Assembly (NCBI RefSeq): GCF_001735805.1
Contig: NZ_CP017248.1
Span: 496,001-560,000 of the forward strand
DNA from: Streptomyces fodineus
Lineage (GTDB): Bacteria > Actinomycetota > Actinomycetes > Streptomycetales > Streptomycetaceae
DNA length: 64,000 bases
Reading direction: 5' to 3'
The stretch's first letter is position 1; every line of letters starts with the position of its first letter. The position numbers and the translations under genes were made by a program. The notes under the pieces are model-generated. The model made no database searches and had not been told where the DNA came from. It saw only the letters and a list, made by a program, of their open reading frames with translations. Shown here in pieces: positions 1 to 9,171 of this stretch.

Positions 1-103
1 CGGGCCGGGCCGGCTGCCGCCGGTACGTATGTGCCGACGGCGCCGGCGGGGGTGCCGCTAAAACCGGGTGCGCCCGCTCGCTCCGCGTTGGGACCATGCT
101 GGA

Positions 104-2275
104 ATGGTTCACCCTCTGGAGCCCCTGATCATCCGGCATACCCACCGCCTGCCCTCCCCCACGGGACCCACGGGGGAAGGGGCCGTGGCTGCACGCCAGT
201 TCGACGCCGCGTTGATGTCCGTGGGCTTCAAGCTCTCGGCGGAGCTGCTGGAGCATCTGTCGCAGCTGTCCGAGGGGGTGGTGGTCGACACCGCCGTGGC
301 GACGCTGGGCACCGTCCGTGAGGTGGTCGGTGACCACGTCCGCCACAACGTGTACTTCGCCGACTTCCCGGCGAACGTGCCCGACACCTTCGACTTCTGG
401 ATGCGGTGCATCAGCGGGGCGCTCACCGACGACGGGACGCGCGCGAGCGTGCTGGAGCAGCTGAGCACCGGTGTGGTGAATCTGCTCACCCTTCCGGCGT
501 ACGGCAACTACCGGCACACGTACGCCGAGATGCTCGCCCGGCACGACGAGCTGATCGCCGCTGCGGGCGACCGTATGACGGTCCTGCACCTGGGCGGCGC
601 CGTGGAGGACGAACTCGCCTCGCTGTATGTGGCGTTGGCGGGCAGCGGCACGCCGCTGGGCGAGGACGGCCTGCGGGATCTGCAGGTCCTCGCCGGTCAC
701 TGCGCGGACGGGCCGCAGCCTGCGGAGATCCCGGTGCGGGAGAACCGGGCCGTGGTCAACCAGGCCCGGCTGAAGGCCGGTGCGGGCCTGCTGCTGGACA
801 CCGTCACCGACGTACTCCGGCTGGCCTGCGCGCTGTCGGGCGGTGACGTGACCCTCCAGGAGCCGACGCGGCTGCGGGCCCTTCCCCGCGCGGCGCGCCG
901 GGCGCTGCTCGCGGGCCTTGACGCGGTCGTCGCCGCAGCGCCGGCCAAGCTCGCCGACGTGCACGCGCACCGCGAGATGTGGAAGCGGCTGGGCGAGCGG
1001 CTGCACCCCCACGAGTACCCCCAGTGGCCGCACGCGGCGGACGTGTTCGCCGTAGCCCGCGGCGAGAAGGTGGCGCGCTCCTTGGACGGCCGGGTGGAGG
1101 AGCTGCTCGGCATGAGCGACACCACCGGCGCTGCCGCACTGCTGAAGGCCGCGCCGGGCAAGCTGTTCCGCTCCCTGGACCGGCTGCTGCGCGCCGCCCT
1201 CACGCAGGAGGAGCGCGACGCCGTCGTGGCCGCCGCCGAGCAGGTCGTGTCCGGGGTCTCCGGCCGGGTCCTGCTGTCGGTGCGCGAGCACCTGCACAAC
1301 CGTGCGGACGAGACCGGCGAGCGGCGGGTGTTCGTCAATCGCCTCGGCCGGGCCTGGGTCACCGACGACACGCGCCCGCCGGTGCCCGCACCCGAGCGCA
1401 AACGGCTGATCGCGGCGCTCGACGCGGAGCTGCGCCGCCGGCTGCCCGCCGCGGACCACCTGCTGATCGACCCGGACGTGCTGGACGTGGCGCTGCCGCT
1501 GAGCGGCAGGGCGACCAGCTCCGGGCTCGGTGTGCTGCCGCGCGGCTCGCTGTCCCCCGTCGACGGTGAGCTGCTGCGCTTCTTCGTCTACTGGAAGCAG
1601 ACGGAGCACACCACCGACTTCGACCTGTCGGCGCTGCTGCTGAACGCCGACTACGCCACCGTCTCCTGGCTGTCATACACCAACCTGCGCGAGGCCGAGG
1701 GCGAGCACTCCGGTGACATCACCGACGCGCCCGACGGGGCCTCGGAGTTCATCAACCTGCGGCTGGGCGCCGTACGGGGCAGTTACATCGTCCCGCAGGT
1801 CAACATCTTCTCGGGAGAGGGTTTCGAGGAGGTCGAGGAGTCGTTCTTCGGGTTCATGCTGCGCGAGCGGGAGCAGAAGGGCCGCCCCTTCGAGCCGCGC
1901 ACGGTGCGCATGAAGTCCGAGCTGCGCGGGCCGGGTCGGGTCGCGCTGCCGCTCGCGTTCCTGCGCGGGGCCGACGGCCGGTGGCGCGCCAAGTGGCTGC
2001 ATCTGTACCTGAAGGGGAGTCCGGCGTCCAACCGGGTCGAAGGCAACAGGGTGGCGGTCGCGACGCTCCTGCGCGGCATCGTCGAGCGCGAGCAGCTCAC
2101 GGTCCGCTATCTCACCGACCTCATGACCCACGGCGCGACGACGATCACCGTGTGGGACGGGAAGACGGTTCCGGCGGGACCCGTCACCTACATAGGCCTG
2201 GAACGGCCCGACGGACTGCACCCGGACTCACGGATCGTCACCCCCGAAAATCTGCGCGACCTGATCCCCGCCTGA
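104..2275 (+). CDS. TerD-domain stress-associated protein, MXAN_6230/SCO0854-like
   Basis: A large cytoplasmic protein of about 723 residues with no signal peptide or membrane segments. The last third, from roughly residue 450 to 600, has a TerD-like pattern: DLSALLLNADY, a SYTNLR segment, HSGDITDAPDGASEFINL, then VPQVNIFSGEGFEEV. TerD-type proteins bind calcium and are linked to tellurite and general stress responses. The middle part (for example ERLHPHEYPQWPHAADVF) resembles the Streptomyces SCO0854/MXAN_6230 family. That family often has a RING finger, but I see no Cys/His cluster here. An in-frame TAA at 59-61 limits the start to GTG 68 or ATG 104. I prefer ATG 104, which has GGGA about 10 nt upstream. 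The family name is from memory; the TerD-like C-terminus is the better-supported part. Confidence 0.6.
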   Translation: MVHPLEPLIIRHTHRLPSPTGPTGEGAVAARQFDAALMSVGFKLSAELLEHLSQLSEGVVVDTAVATLGTVREVVGDHVRHNVYFADFPANVPDTFDFWMRCISGALTDDGTRASVLEQLSTGVVNLLTLPAYGNYRHTYAEMLARHDELIAAAGDRMTVLHLGGAVEDELASLYVALAGSGTPLGEDGLRDLQVLAGHCADGPQPAEIPVRENRAVVNQARLKAGAGLLLDTVTDVLRLACALSGGDVTLQEPTRLRALPRAARRALLAGLDAVVAAAPAKLADVHAHREMWKRLGERLHPHEYPQWPHAADVFAVARGEKVARSLDGRVEELLGMSDTTGAAALLKAAPGKLFRSLDRLLRAALTQEERDAVVAAAEQVVSGVSGRVLLSVREHLHNRADETGERRVFVNRLGRAWVTDDTRPPVPAPERKRLIAALDAELRRRLPAADHLLIDPDVLDVALPLSGRATSSGLGVLPRGSLSPVDGELLRFFVYWKQTEHTTDFDLSALLLNADYATVSWLSYTNLREAEGEHSGDITDAPDGASEFINLRLGAVRGSYIVPQVNIFSGEGFEEVEESFFGFMLREREQKGRPFEPRTVRMKSELRGPGRVALPLAFLRGADGRWRAKWLHLYLKGSPASNRVEGNRVAVATLLRGIVEREQLTVRYLTDLMTHGATTITVWDGKTVPAGPVTYIGLERPDGLHPDSRIVTPENLRDLIPA

Positions 2276-2418
2276 CTGCTAGTGTCGGCCATGGCGAGGC
2301 CATGAAGGGGCTTCCTTCTCACCACTCCTTGAATCTAGCCTCTTCGCTCTCCTCGCCGCCGACTTGAGCCCCGGCGGTCCCCCACGGGCGGACCGCCGGG
2401 TCACCTATGATCATGGGC

Positions 2419-2841
2419 ATGTCCAACCTCCGCGAGCGTTCCGCCCACAGTCAACTGCCCCCCGGCGAGCAGCTCTTGGGGTACGCCAGCGTCGTCCCCG
2501 CCAAGAGTGCCAAGGGCATCGGGATCGGGGCGTCCCTCGGGAACCACCTGGTCAACACCGTCGGCGCGGGGTCCGCTGGAGCCGGCAGCATCGCCGCGCA
2601 GATGCCGCGCACCTCCGGCGCGCTGCTGCTGCGCGTGACCGACCAGCGCGTCGGACTGGTCCAGCCGCTGGACGGCACCCCGGTGTGGGAGGTGCCGCGA
2701 GCCTGGGTGACCCGGGTCGAACGCCGGCCCCGGACGCAGCTGATGGCCCGCTTCCGGCTGCACTACGCCGACGGCTCCTGGCTCGCCTTCCTCACCATGC
2801 GGCGCCGTACGATCGAAGAGTTCCGCTCGCTCATCGGCTGA
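2419..2841 (+). CDS. small PH-like domain protein, unknown function
   Basis: Encodes about 140 residues with no export signal. After a glycine/alanine-rich stretch (GIGIGASLGNHLVNTVGAGSAG), the C-terminal half has alternating beta-strand character (LLLRVTDQRVGLVQPL, PVWEVPRAWVTRVERR, RFRLHYADGSWLAFLTMRR) like bacterial PH or YokE-type folds. Three in-frame ATG codons (2407, 2413, 2419) lie close together and none has an obvious ribosome binding site; I use the last. It stands alone between the TerD-like gene and a hydrolase gene on the same strand. No function can be assigned. Confidence 0.6.
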   Translation: MSNLRERSAHSQLPPGEQLLGYASVVPAKSAKGIGIGASLGNHLVNTVGAGSAGAGSIAAQMPRTSGALLLRVTDQRVGLVQPLDGTPVWEVPRAWVTRVERRPRTQLMARFRLHYADGSWLAFLTMRRRTIEEFRSLIG

Positions 2842-2928
2842 TTGCCGGGCAACGCCTCCCGCACGGTGGCTCTGCCGCCGTGCCGCGTGCCCTCCCGAGC
2901 TGCCGATCATGCAGTTAGGGTGCCGGGC

Positions 2929-3787
2929 ATGAACGCCATAGATCTGCGCGGCGCCACCATCGGCTACGACGACCTCGGGCCCTCGGCCGGACTGCCGGTC
3001 CTGCTTGATCCACGGGCACCCGTTCAACCGGACCCTGTGGGCACCCCAGGCCAAAGCACTGAGCGAAGCCGGATACCGGGTCATCACCCCCGATCTGCGG
3101 GGATACGGCCGCAGCAGCGTCACCCCTGGGAAGGTCTCCCTCTCCGACTTCGCCGACGAGCTCGCCGCGCTCCTCGACCACCTGGGCATCGAGCGGGCGG
3201 TGGTCGGCGGCGTGTCCATGGGCGGGCAGATCACCATGGAGTTCCGGCGCCGTCACCCCCGGCGGGTGCGCGCCCTCGTCCTGTCCGACACCTCCGCCCC
3301 TGCCGAAACCGAGGAGGGCAAGGAGTTCCGCAACCGCCTGGCCGACCGGCTCCTCGCCGAGGGTATGGACGGCTACGCGGGTGAGGTGATCGCCAAGATG
3401 CTCGCCGCGTACAACGTCGTCGCGATGCCGGATGTCGCCGGTCGAGTCCTGGACATGATGCGCGCCACCGACCCCCGCGGCGCGGCAGCGGCCCTGCGTG
3501 GCCGGGCGGAACGCCCCGACTACCGCGAGACGCTGCCCGCGGTCGGGGAACCGGTGCTGATCGTGGTCGGCGCGGACGACGTCTACACGCCCGTCGCGGA
3601 CGCCGAGGCGATCCATCGTCTCGTCCCCCAGGCGACCATGGTCGTCATCGAACAAGCGGGACATCTGCCGAGCGCCGAACAGCCCGAGCGCTTCAACACC
3701 GCCCTGCTGGACTTCCTCACCACACGGGCCGGGCGTGACCTGGACCACACACCTGTAGGCCTTCCGCCAGGGCCGCTGGAAGCGTAG
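2929..3787 (+). pseudogene. alpha/beta hydrolase, interrupted by a 1-nt frameshift
   Basis: Two reading frames together form one alpha/beta hydrolase of about 285 residues. The first starts at ATG 2929 (MNAIDLRGATIGYDDLGPS, then LPVLL). The second picks up as IHGHPFNRTLW at 3008. Family members read LPVLLIHGHP without a break, and removing one T from the TT at 3005-3006 restores this. All catalytic parts are downstream: the oxyanion HGHP, nucleophile elbow GGVSMGG, the aspartate in VGADDVYTP, and the histidine in QAGHLPSAEQP. Translation could restart at TTG 3005, but the protein would lack its first two strands. It is either a recent pseudogene or a sequencing error. Confidence 0.8.
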
Positions 3788-4089
3788 GTTCCGTTTACCC
3801 CGCGACGGCGCCTCTCGAGGCGCTGGTCCGCCAGTCCCGGGGCGGCGGACCAGCGGGGGCCAAAGCTGCACATCTGCATAAGGATCACCACCGTGCAGGA
3901 CAAGGCCGGTCCGGATCGCGAACGTACCCTGCGTGAGGGGCTATGCGACGTGGCCGTTCACCCAGGTGGTCACCGAAGTGCCGGCCGAGTTCGAAGGAGT
4001 TGGCGCGTGCCGGGCGACGCGAGCAGCGTCTGCCGTGCTCACCTCGCCATGCCCCACCCCGTCACACAGGGCGGATCGATCCCCTGCCG
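3788..4089. other. intergenic region, no gene seen
   Basis: About 300 bases between the end of the hydrolase and the convergent methyltransferase. Short open frames exist on both strands but none has a recognisable motif or a convincing ribosome binding site. No clear hairpin terminator was found. Confidence 0.5.
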
Positions 4090-4704
4090 CTACCGCGTCC
4101 GCCTCGCCCGGACATAGACCAGCCACGGCCGCACGTCGGCGCGCCCGCCCAGCTCGAAGCGGGCATCCGTGACGAGCCCGTCCAGCAGGTCCACCGGGTT
4201 GTGCGCCATGGCGTGGCCTGCCCCGCCGTGCACCAGATGCCGGCCGATCCGTGTCCTCGGCGGGCGGAACTCCACGACCAGCAAGCGCCCGCCGGGCCGT
4301 AGGACGCCGTACATCTCCCGCAGGGCCGCCGGCCGCAGTTCCTGCGGAAGGTGATGCAGCATCAGGCTGGTGACGACCGTGTCGAAGGAGGCGTCCGGAA
4401 AGTCGAGGGACTCGGCGATGCCCTCCCGGTAGGTGCAGGGGGCGCTGCCCTGGCGCCGCTTCCTGGCGCGGGCGTAGTCGAGGACCGGCGGCGAGGGATC
4501 CACGCCGGTCACGGCACCGTCCGGGCCGACACGGGTCGCCATCCGCCGGGTCAGGCAGCCCGTACCGCAGCCGACGTCCAGGACCCGGTCGCCCGGTGCG
4601 GCTCCGCTGAGCTCCGCGAGGTGGGCGAAGGCGCGGCGACGGCGGCCGACGAAGCACAGGGCCCCGAAGAGCTCGTAGGCGCGCGGAGTCACGATCGTCA
4701 CCAC
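4090..4704 (-). CDS. class I SAM-dependent methyltransferase
   Basis: Encodes 204 residues, the usual size for a small UbiE/Methyltransf_11-type enzyme. Motif I is VLDVGCGTGCLTRR near residue 41. The acidic post-I position is GVDPSPP. Motif II is FDTVVTSLMLHHLPQ, and motif III is YGVLRPGGRLLVVEF. It should transfer a methyl group from S-adenosylmethionine to a small molecule; the substrate cannot be read from sequence. It is divergent from a TetR regulator about 50 bp away, so that regulator is the obvious candidate controller. Confidence 0.88.
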   Translation of the reverse strand: MVTIVTPRAYELFGALCFVGRRRRAFAHLAELSGAAPGDRVLDVGCGTGCLTRRMATRVGPDGAVTGVDPSPPVLDYARARKRRQGSAPCTYREGIAESLDFPDASFDTVVTSLMLHHLPQELRPAALREMYGVLRPGGRLLVVEFRPPRTRIGRHLVHGGAGHAMAHNPVDLLDGLVTDARFELGGRADVRPWLVYVRARRTR

Positions 4705-4751
4705 CGGGGGTGTCCGCGTGCGACCCGCCCTGCATGGGGCGTCCGAGAGGC

Positions 4752-5435
4752 ATGGTGCTGACCGGTGTGACCCAGCCCCGATCCCGCACGCGTACCCGCC
4801 TGAGCGCCACGCAGCGGCGTTCCTCGATCCTCGCCGCGGCCACCGAGGTCTTCTCCGAGACCGGATACCAGCGCGGCAAGATCTCCGACATCGCCCACAA
4901 GGTCGGCGTCACCGAGCCCGTCGTCTTCCAGAACCTCGGCTCCAAGTCCGCGCTGTACCGGGCGGTCCTCGACCACGCCACCGACGCGGTCTCCGCGCTG
5001 CTGCACCAGGCGGCCGACACGGGTCGGCCGGTCCCCGACGTGCTGGCGGTCTTCCTCGACCCCGCCCACATGGACCGCTTCCACCGGCCCGGTTCCCACG
5101 GCTTCCTCTTCGCCGGCGCCAGCGCCCTGGCGCACGATCCCGACCTCGGCCAGCCTCTTCGCCAGGTCCACCAGCACCTCGCCGACACGCTCGCCGACCT
5201 GCTGCGCCGCGGTCAGACCGCCGGTGACGTCCGCGACGACATCGACCCGCACACGGCCGCCTGGTGGCTCATCTCGCTCCTGGCCGGCCGTTCCTTCCGG
5301 ACAGCCGTCGTGCCGGACCACGACACCGTCGAGGCACAACCGACCCGGATGGCCCTGCGGTCACTGCGCCCGCAGTGCGACATCAAGGACACACACCACA
5401 CCCCCGCGCAACCGCACCACACCAATCCGGGGTGA
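4752..5435 (+). CDS. TetR/AcrR family transcriptional regulator
   Basis: Encodes about 227 residues. The N-terminal helix-turn-helix is clear: RRSSILAAATEVFSETGYQ, then KISDIAHKVGVTEPVVFQNLGSKSALYRAV. The remainder is an all-helical ligand domain. The start is uncertain: GAGAGG at 4745-4750 is too close to ATG 4752 and better placed for GTG 4755, while GTG 4767 gives a more typical short N-terminus. It is divergent from the methyltransferase gene at 4704. The C-terminal tail is Thr/His-rich and probably disordered. Confidence 0.88.
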   Translation: MVLTGVTQPRSRTRTRLSATQRRSSILAAATEVFSETGYQRGKISDIAHKVGVTEPVVFQNLGSKSALYRAVLDHATDAVSALLHQAADTGRPVPDVLAVFLDPAHMDRFHRPGSHGFLFAGASALAHDPDLGQPLRQVHQHLADTLADLLRRGQTAGDVRDDIDPHTAAWWLISLLAGRSFRTAVVPDHDTVEAQPTRMALRSLRPQCDIKDTHHTPAQPHHTNPG

Positions 5436-5547
5436 GCGGCGGGGCCATCAGGGTGTTCCCGGGCGGTGTCATGCGGTCAGCGCGGGCCCGTTTGGCCATG
5501 CTGGGCCAGGAGTGGCTCTCATCCTTCCCTGCGACAAGGAGCACGGT

Positions 5548-5760
5548 ATGCCGACGGACTCGGTCGATCGATTCCTGGCGGCCCTGGACCCGGAGCACCG
5601 GGACTCGATCGGTGCCAAGCCGCGTGAGGAGCAGGAACGGCTTGCGGCTGCCTGGGAGCGGGAACTGGAAGCGGACACCGAGCTCGACACCCTGGACGAG
5701 CTGTCCCCGCCGGCGGCTGAGGCCGAGGCTGCCCGTCGCGTCCTGGACCGCGAGGTCTGA
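5548..5760 (+). CDS. small acidic protein, unknown
   Basis: A 70-residue protein starting MPTDSVDRFLAAL, with AAGGAG about 8 nt before ATG 5548. It is rich in Glu, Ala and Arg (PREEQERLAAAWERELEAD) and looks wholly alpha-helical, possibly a coiled coil. There is no export signal or known motif. It stands alone after the TetR gene and is convergent with the methyltransferase ending at 5859. Confidence 0.6.
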   Translation: MPTDSVDRFLAALDPEHRDSIGAKPREEQERLAAAWERELEADTELDTLDELSPPAAEAEAARRVLDREV

Positions 5761-5858
5761 CAGAATCCGACGCTCGCCATGCCTCAGTCGAGTCACCCGC
5801 GTCGGTACCTGCCTCGGCGGTACGGCGCCGATGCCGGTCCTCGTCTCCTGGGAAGCCC

Positions 5859-6680
5859 TCAGGAGGTGCGCACGCTGGTGAGGACCAGCGCCGTGTAGTG
5901 CATGGTGAAGCCGCCGCCCATCGAGTCGATGGCGTCGCCGATGCCGGTGAGGAGTGCGTCCAGTTCGTCCGGCGGGAGTTGGCCGTGGCCGCCGAAGGTC
6001 GGCACCTGGTCCAGCCATGCGTCGCGGGTGTAGTGGCGGGCCCAGTCGAAGTGCCACTGCTCGGGCTCGGCGAACGCACCTGACTGCTCGAGCCCCTCGG
6101 CGGCCCTGGCGACCACGACCGCGTGACTCTCCGGGCCGGCCATCCCGCGCTGGTAGATGGGCGAGTCGGGCAGCACCCGCGCGTAGACGGCACCGAACGC
6201 CTCGGCGACCTCGGGGGTGGGCCGGAACGCGTTCCAGAACAACGCCAGCCGGCCGCCGGGCCGCAGCGTGCGGGCTGCCTTGGCGGCGCCTGCGACCGGG
6301 TCGATCCAGTGCCAGGCCGTACCGGCGATGATCAGGTCGAAGGTCCGGCCTGCCGGGTCCCAGTCCTCGAAGGTGGCGACCTCGACGTCAAGTCCCTTGT
6401 GGCGGGCGAAATCGGCCATCCGCGAGTCGGGCTCGACACCCAGCACCGTGCAACCGGTGGCCTGGAACGCCAGTCCGGCGATGCCGGTGCCCGCGCCCAC
6501 GTCCAGGACGTCGCGGCCGGGGCTGGTCGCGACGATGCGCTCTATCAGGGCGTCGGGGTAGCGGGGCCGGGTGCGGTCGTACCGCTCGGCGTCCGCGCCG
6601 TAGGACTGGGCTACTTGCCGCTGCGCAGGGGCCTCGTTCTCGGTGAGGCGGCCATGGTGTGCGGGAGGTAAAGTGGGCAT
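5859..6680 (-). CDS. class I SAM-dependent methyltransferase
   Basis: Encodes 273 residues. SAM-binding motif I is VLDVGAGTGIAGLAF near residue 57. The acidic loop is GVEPDSRM, followed by FDLIIAGTAWHWIDP and LRPGGRLALFWN. The AWHWID segment is typical of Streptomyces methyltransferases near YcgJ/UbiE with unknown small-molecule substrates. The only plausible start, ATG 6680, lies inside the first of two palindromes shared with the divergent TetR gene and has no good ribosome binding site. The transcript may be leaderless, and repressor binding would cover the start. Confidence 0.85.
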   Translation of the reverse strand: MPTLPPAHHGRLTENEAPAQRQVAQSYGADAERYDRTRPRYPDALIERIVATSPGRDVLDVGAGTGIAGLAFQATGCTVLGVEPDSRMADFARHKGLDVEVATFEDWDPAGRTFDLIIAGTAWHWIDPVAGAAKAARTLRPGGRLALFWNAFRPTPEVAEAFGAVYARVLPDSPIYQRGMAGPESHAVVVARAAEGLEQSGAFAEPEQWHFDWARHYTRDAWLDQVPTFGGHGQLPPDELDALLTGIGDAIDSMGGGFTMHYTALVLTSVRTS

Positions 6681-6710
6681 GCGCCCACTCTAAGTGGGCA
6701 CGTGCCCACT
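6672..6710. promoter_or_regulatory. two tandem 18-bp palindromic operators
   Basis: The first palindrome, 6672-6689, has arms AGTGGGC and GCCCACT around ATGC. The second, 6693-6710, AGTGGGCACGTGCCCACT, is a perfect palindrome. Their centres are 21 bp apart, two helical turns, so two dimers would bind the same face. They lie between a methyltransferase and a TetR gene transcribed away from each other, and the first covers the methyltransferase start. The likely binder is the adjacent TetR protein. Confidence 0.75.
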
Positions 6711-6752
6711 CTGCAACGGGTCGGGCCCGATTCGTGAAAGGGAGGGTGTGCA

Positions 6753-7340
6753 GTGCCGACAGGGATCGCTCTGCGCGACGCACGTGAGCACCTGTTCGCC
6801 GCCGCGGCACGCGTCCTGCTCCGGGACGGGGCCAACGCACTGACCAGTCGGGCGGTCACCACCGAGGCCGGAGTCGCCAAGGGCCTGCTGCACCGGCACT
6901 TCGCGGACTTCGACGACTTCCTCACCCAGTTCGTGCTGGACCACGTCGGCCGGATCGAGGCCCAGGCCGACGCGCTGCGCGAGTCCGCCGGTACCGGCGC
7001 CGTCGTCGCCACCCTGACCCGCGGGCTGACCGATCTGTTCGACTCGATCACCCTGAGCATCGTCGGCCTGGTCATCTCCCGCGATGCCGTACGCACCAGA
7101 CTCCGCGAGGTCACCGGCGGCGGCCTTCCCGTGCTGAGGCAGGCCACCGGCATGATCCACTCCTACCTCGCCGCGGAACGCGACCTGGGCCGGCTCACAG
7201 CGGGCGCCGACATCGACACGCTCGCGCCCACCCTCGTCGGAGCCGCCCACCTCCTGTTCGCAGGCCGGGAAGATGCGCCTCCGGCGGTCGGAGAGGTCGA
7301 AAGGGTCGTCACCACGGTCATGGCGGACGCCCTGGCCTAG
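6753..7340 (+). CDS. TetR/AcrR family transcriptional regulator
   Basis: Encodes 195 residues from GTG 6753, with GGGAGGG about 8 nt upstream. The DNA-binding domain is N-terminal (REHLFAAAARVLLRDGANAL, TSRAVTTEAGVAKGLLHRHFADFDDFLTQFV). The C-terminal part is a helical ligand and dimerisation domain. The tandem palindromes just upstream are the expected operators for itself and the divergent methyltransferase gene. The ligand is unknown. Confidence 0.9.
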   Translation: MPTGIALRDAREHLFAAAARVLLRDGANALTSRAVTTEAGVAKGLLHRHFADFDDFLTQFVLDHVGRIEAQADALRESAGTGAVVATLTRGLTDLFDSITLSIVGLVISRDAVRTRLREVTGGGLPVLRQATGMIHSYLAAERDLGRLTAGADIDTLAPTLVGAAHLLFAGREDAPPAVGEVERVVTTVMADALA

Positions 7341-7528
7341 CCGTCACCGACAAGCCGGGAGCGCCCCCGCACCGGGCGGAAGAAGGCCAAGAAGGCCGGT
7401 GCGGGACTTTCTCCCGCGGGGATCCGGTTGAACTCTGTGGTGTGTGCCCATGTCGCGGTGCGGGAACCTGATTCACCCGGATGTGGTCCCGGCGATCCCG
7501 GTGTGAGCGGCCTGGGAGAGGAGCGCAT

Positions 7529-9040
7529 GTGACGGCGTCAGCGGCAGGCGGTCGCAGCCCGGGCGTCCAGGAGGACGGGTACGAACCCGATCCGCAGCGG
7601 TGGCGGGCCCTGTGGGTCACCCTGGTGGCCGGATTCATGAGCCTGCTGGACGTGACGATCGTGGCGGTCGCCCTGCCGACCATCCAGCGCGACCTGCATG
7701 CCTCCCCCGCCCAGGTCCAGTGGGTGGTCTCCGGATATGCCCTCACCTTCGCCCTCGCCCTCGTCACCGCCGGGCGCCTCGGCGACGCCCTGGACCGGCG
7801 CCGCATCTTCCTGCTGGCGCTCGGCGGATTCGTGATCTTCAGCGCGGCATGCGGGGCGGCTCCCGACATCACCCTGCTGGTGGTGGCCCGCCTCGCCCAG
7901 GGCCTGGCGGCCGGTTTCATGGCACCCCAGAACTCCGCGCTCATCCAGCAGATGTTCCGCGGCGCCGAACGCGGCCGCGCCTTCGGCTTCTTCGGCACCA
8001 CCGTCGGCATCTCCTCCGCCGCAGGGCCCATCACCGGCGGCGCCATCCTCGCCCTCGCCTCCGGGGAGCAGGGCTGGCGGTGGATCTTCTACGTCAATGT
8101 CCCCATCGGCATCGTCGCCGTGCTGCTCGGCCGCCGCCTGCTGCCCCGCACCCGGCGGTCCGGGCGGGGCCGCGTCGACCTGCCCGGTGTGCTGCTCCTC
8201 GGCCTCGGTGTACTCGCGCTGATGTACCCGCTGGTCCAGGCGGAATCCGGCGGCGCCGGCAGCCGCTGGTGGCTGTTCCTCCTCGGCGTCGCCGTCCTCA
8301 CCGTCTTCACGCGGTGGCAGCGCCGGCTGGTCGGCACAGGCGCCCAGCCGCTGCTCGACCCGCGGCTGTTCACCACCGTGCGCGGCTACGCCGTCGGCGC
8401 CGGTGTGGGCACCCTGTATTTCATCGGCTTCAGCGGCGTCTGGCTGGTCTTCGCCCTCTTCTACCAGCACGGTCTCGGTTTCTCCCCGCTCCGGTCCGGT
8501 CTCGCGGTGACCCCGTTCGCCCTCGGCTCGGCGGGCGCGGCCGTGGTCGCCGGCCGGCTGGTGGACAGGTTCGGCCGGTTGCTCACCGTGTGCGGCCTCA
8601 CGGGTGCCATCGTCGGCCTGGGCGGTACGGCGCTGCTGCTCCGTTTCGCGCCGCTCGGCATCGCTCCCTGGGTCGCCGCCCCGGTGCTGTTCCTCGGCGG
8701 CATCGGCGGAGGCTTCGTCGTCTCCCCCAACATCACCATGACCCTGCGGGAGGTACCGGTGCGCATGGCGGGCGCGGCGGGCGGTGCCCTGCAGACGGGG
8801 CAACGGCTCGGTGCCGCGGTGGGCACCGCCGCTCTGCCGGGCCTCTTCTACCTGGTGCTCGACAGGAACCACGACTACCGCACCGCGGTCGTGACCGCGC
8901 TGGGCGCCGCCTTCGTCGGCATGGCGGCGTCGCTGGCTCTCGCGGCGTTCGACTGGCAGCGCGACCGGAAGACGCGCACGCCGCACCGCAGGTGCCCGGA
9001 CGAGGTCGCCCACCACCCGATGCACGCCCGGCAGACCTGA
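7529..9040 (+). CDS. MFS drug efflux transporter, DHA2 (EmrB/QacA) type
   Basis: Encodes about 503 residues with a 14-helix hydrophobic pattern. The DHA2 signature MSLLDVTIVAVALPTIQRDL falls at the end of the first helix, followed by QWVVSGYALTFALALVTAGRLGD. Proton-driven export of cationic or amphipathic drugs is the usual family role. The start is GTG 7529, preceded by GGAGAGGAG at good spacing; this is better than the upstream ATG of the longer frame. The C-terminus is a basic, histidine-containing cytoplasmic tail. It follows a TetR gene by about 190 bp on the same strand, so that regulator may also control it. Confidence 0.92.
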   Translation: MTASAAGGRSPGVQEDGYEPDPQRWRALWVTLVAGFMSLLDVTIVAVALPTIQRDLHASPAQVQWVVSGYALTFALALVTAGRLGDALDRRRIFLLALGGFVIFSAACGAAPDITLLVVARLAQGLAAGFMAPQNSALIQQMFRGAERGRAFGFFGTTVGISSAAGPITGGAILALASGEQGWRWIFYVNVPIGIVAVLLGRRLLPRTRRSGRGRVDLPGVLLLGLGVLALMYPLVQAESGGAGSRWWLFLLGVAVLTVFTRWQRRLVGTGAQPLLDPRLFTTVRGYAVGAGVGTLYFIGFSGVWLVFALFYQHGLGFSPLRSGLAVTPFALGSAGAAVVAGRLVDRFGRLLTVCGLTGAIVGLGGTALLLRFAPLGIAPWVAAPVLFLGGIGGGFVVSPNITMTLREVPVRMAGAAGGALQTGQRLGAAVGTAALPGLFYLVLDRNHDYRTAVVTALGAAFVGMAASLALAAFDWQRDRKTRTPHRRCPDEVAHHPMHARQT

Positions 9041-9171
9041 CCGACCGTTCACCTGCGGACATCGGGCGGCTGAGAACCGGGGCTCCGCGCTGCGCGGCCG
9101 TGCCGACACATGCCGAATGGTGCGGTGGACCACGGGAAGCAGCGGGTACCGGCTGGTGCTAAGAAGGGACC

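Noticed and set aside
3941..5188. Long minus-strand open frame running opposite the TetR gene and through the methyltransferase region
   Set aside because: It is an antisense frame of high-GC coding DNA. The real methyltransferase and TetR frames carry clear family motifs; this one has none.
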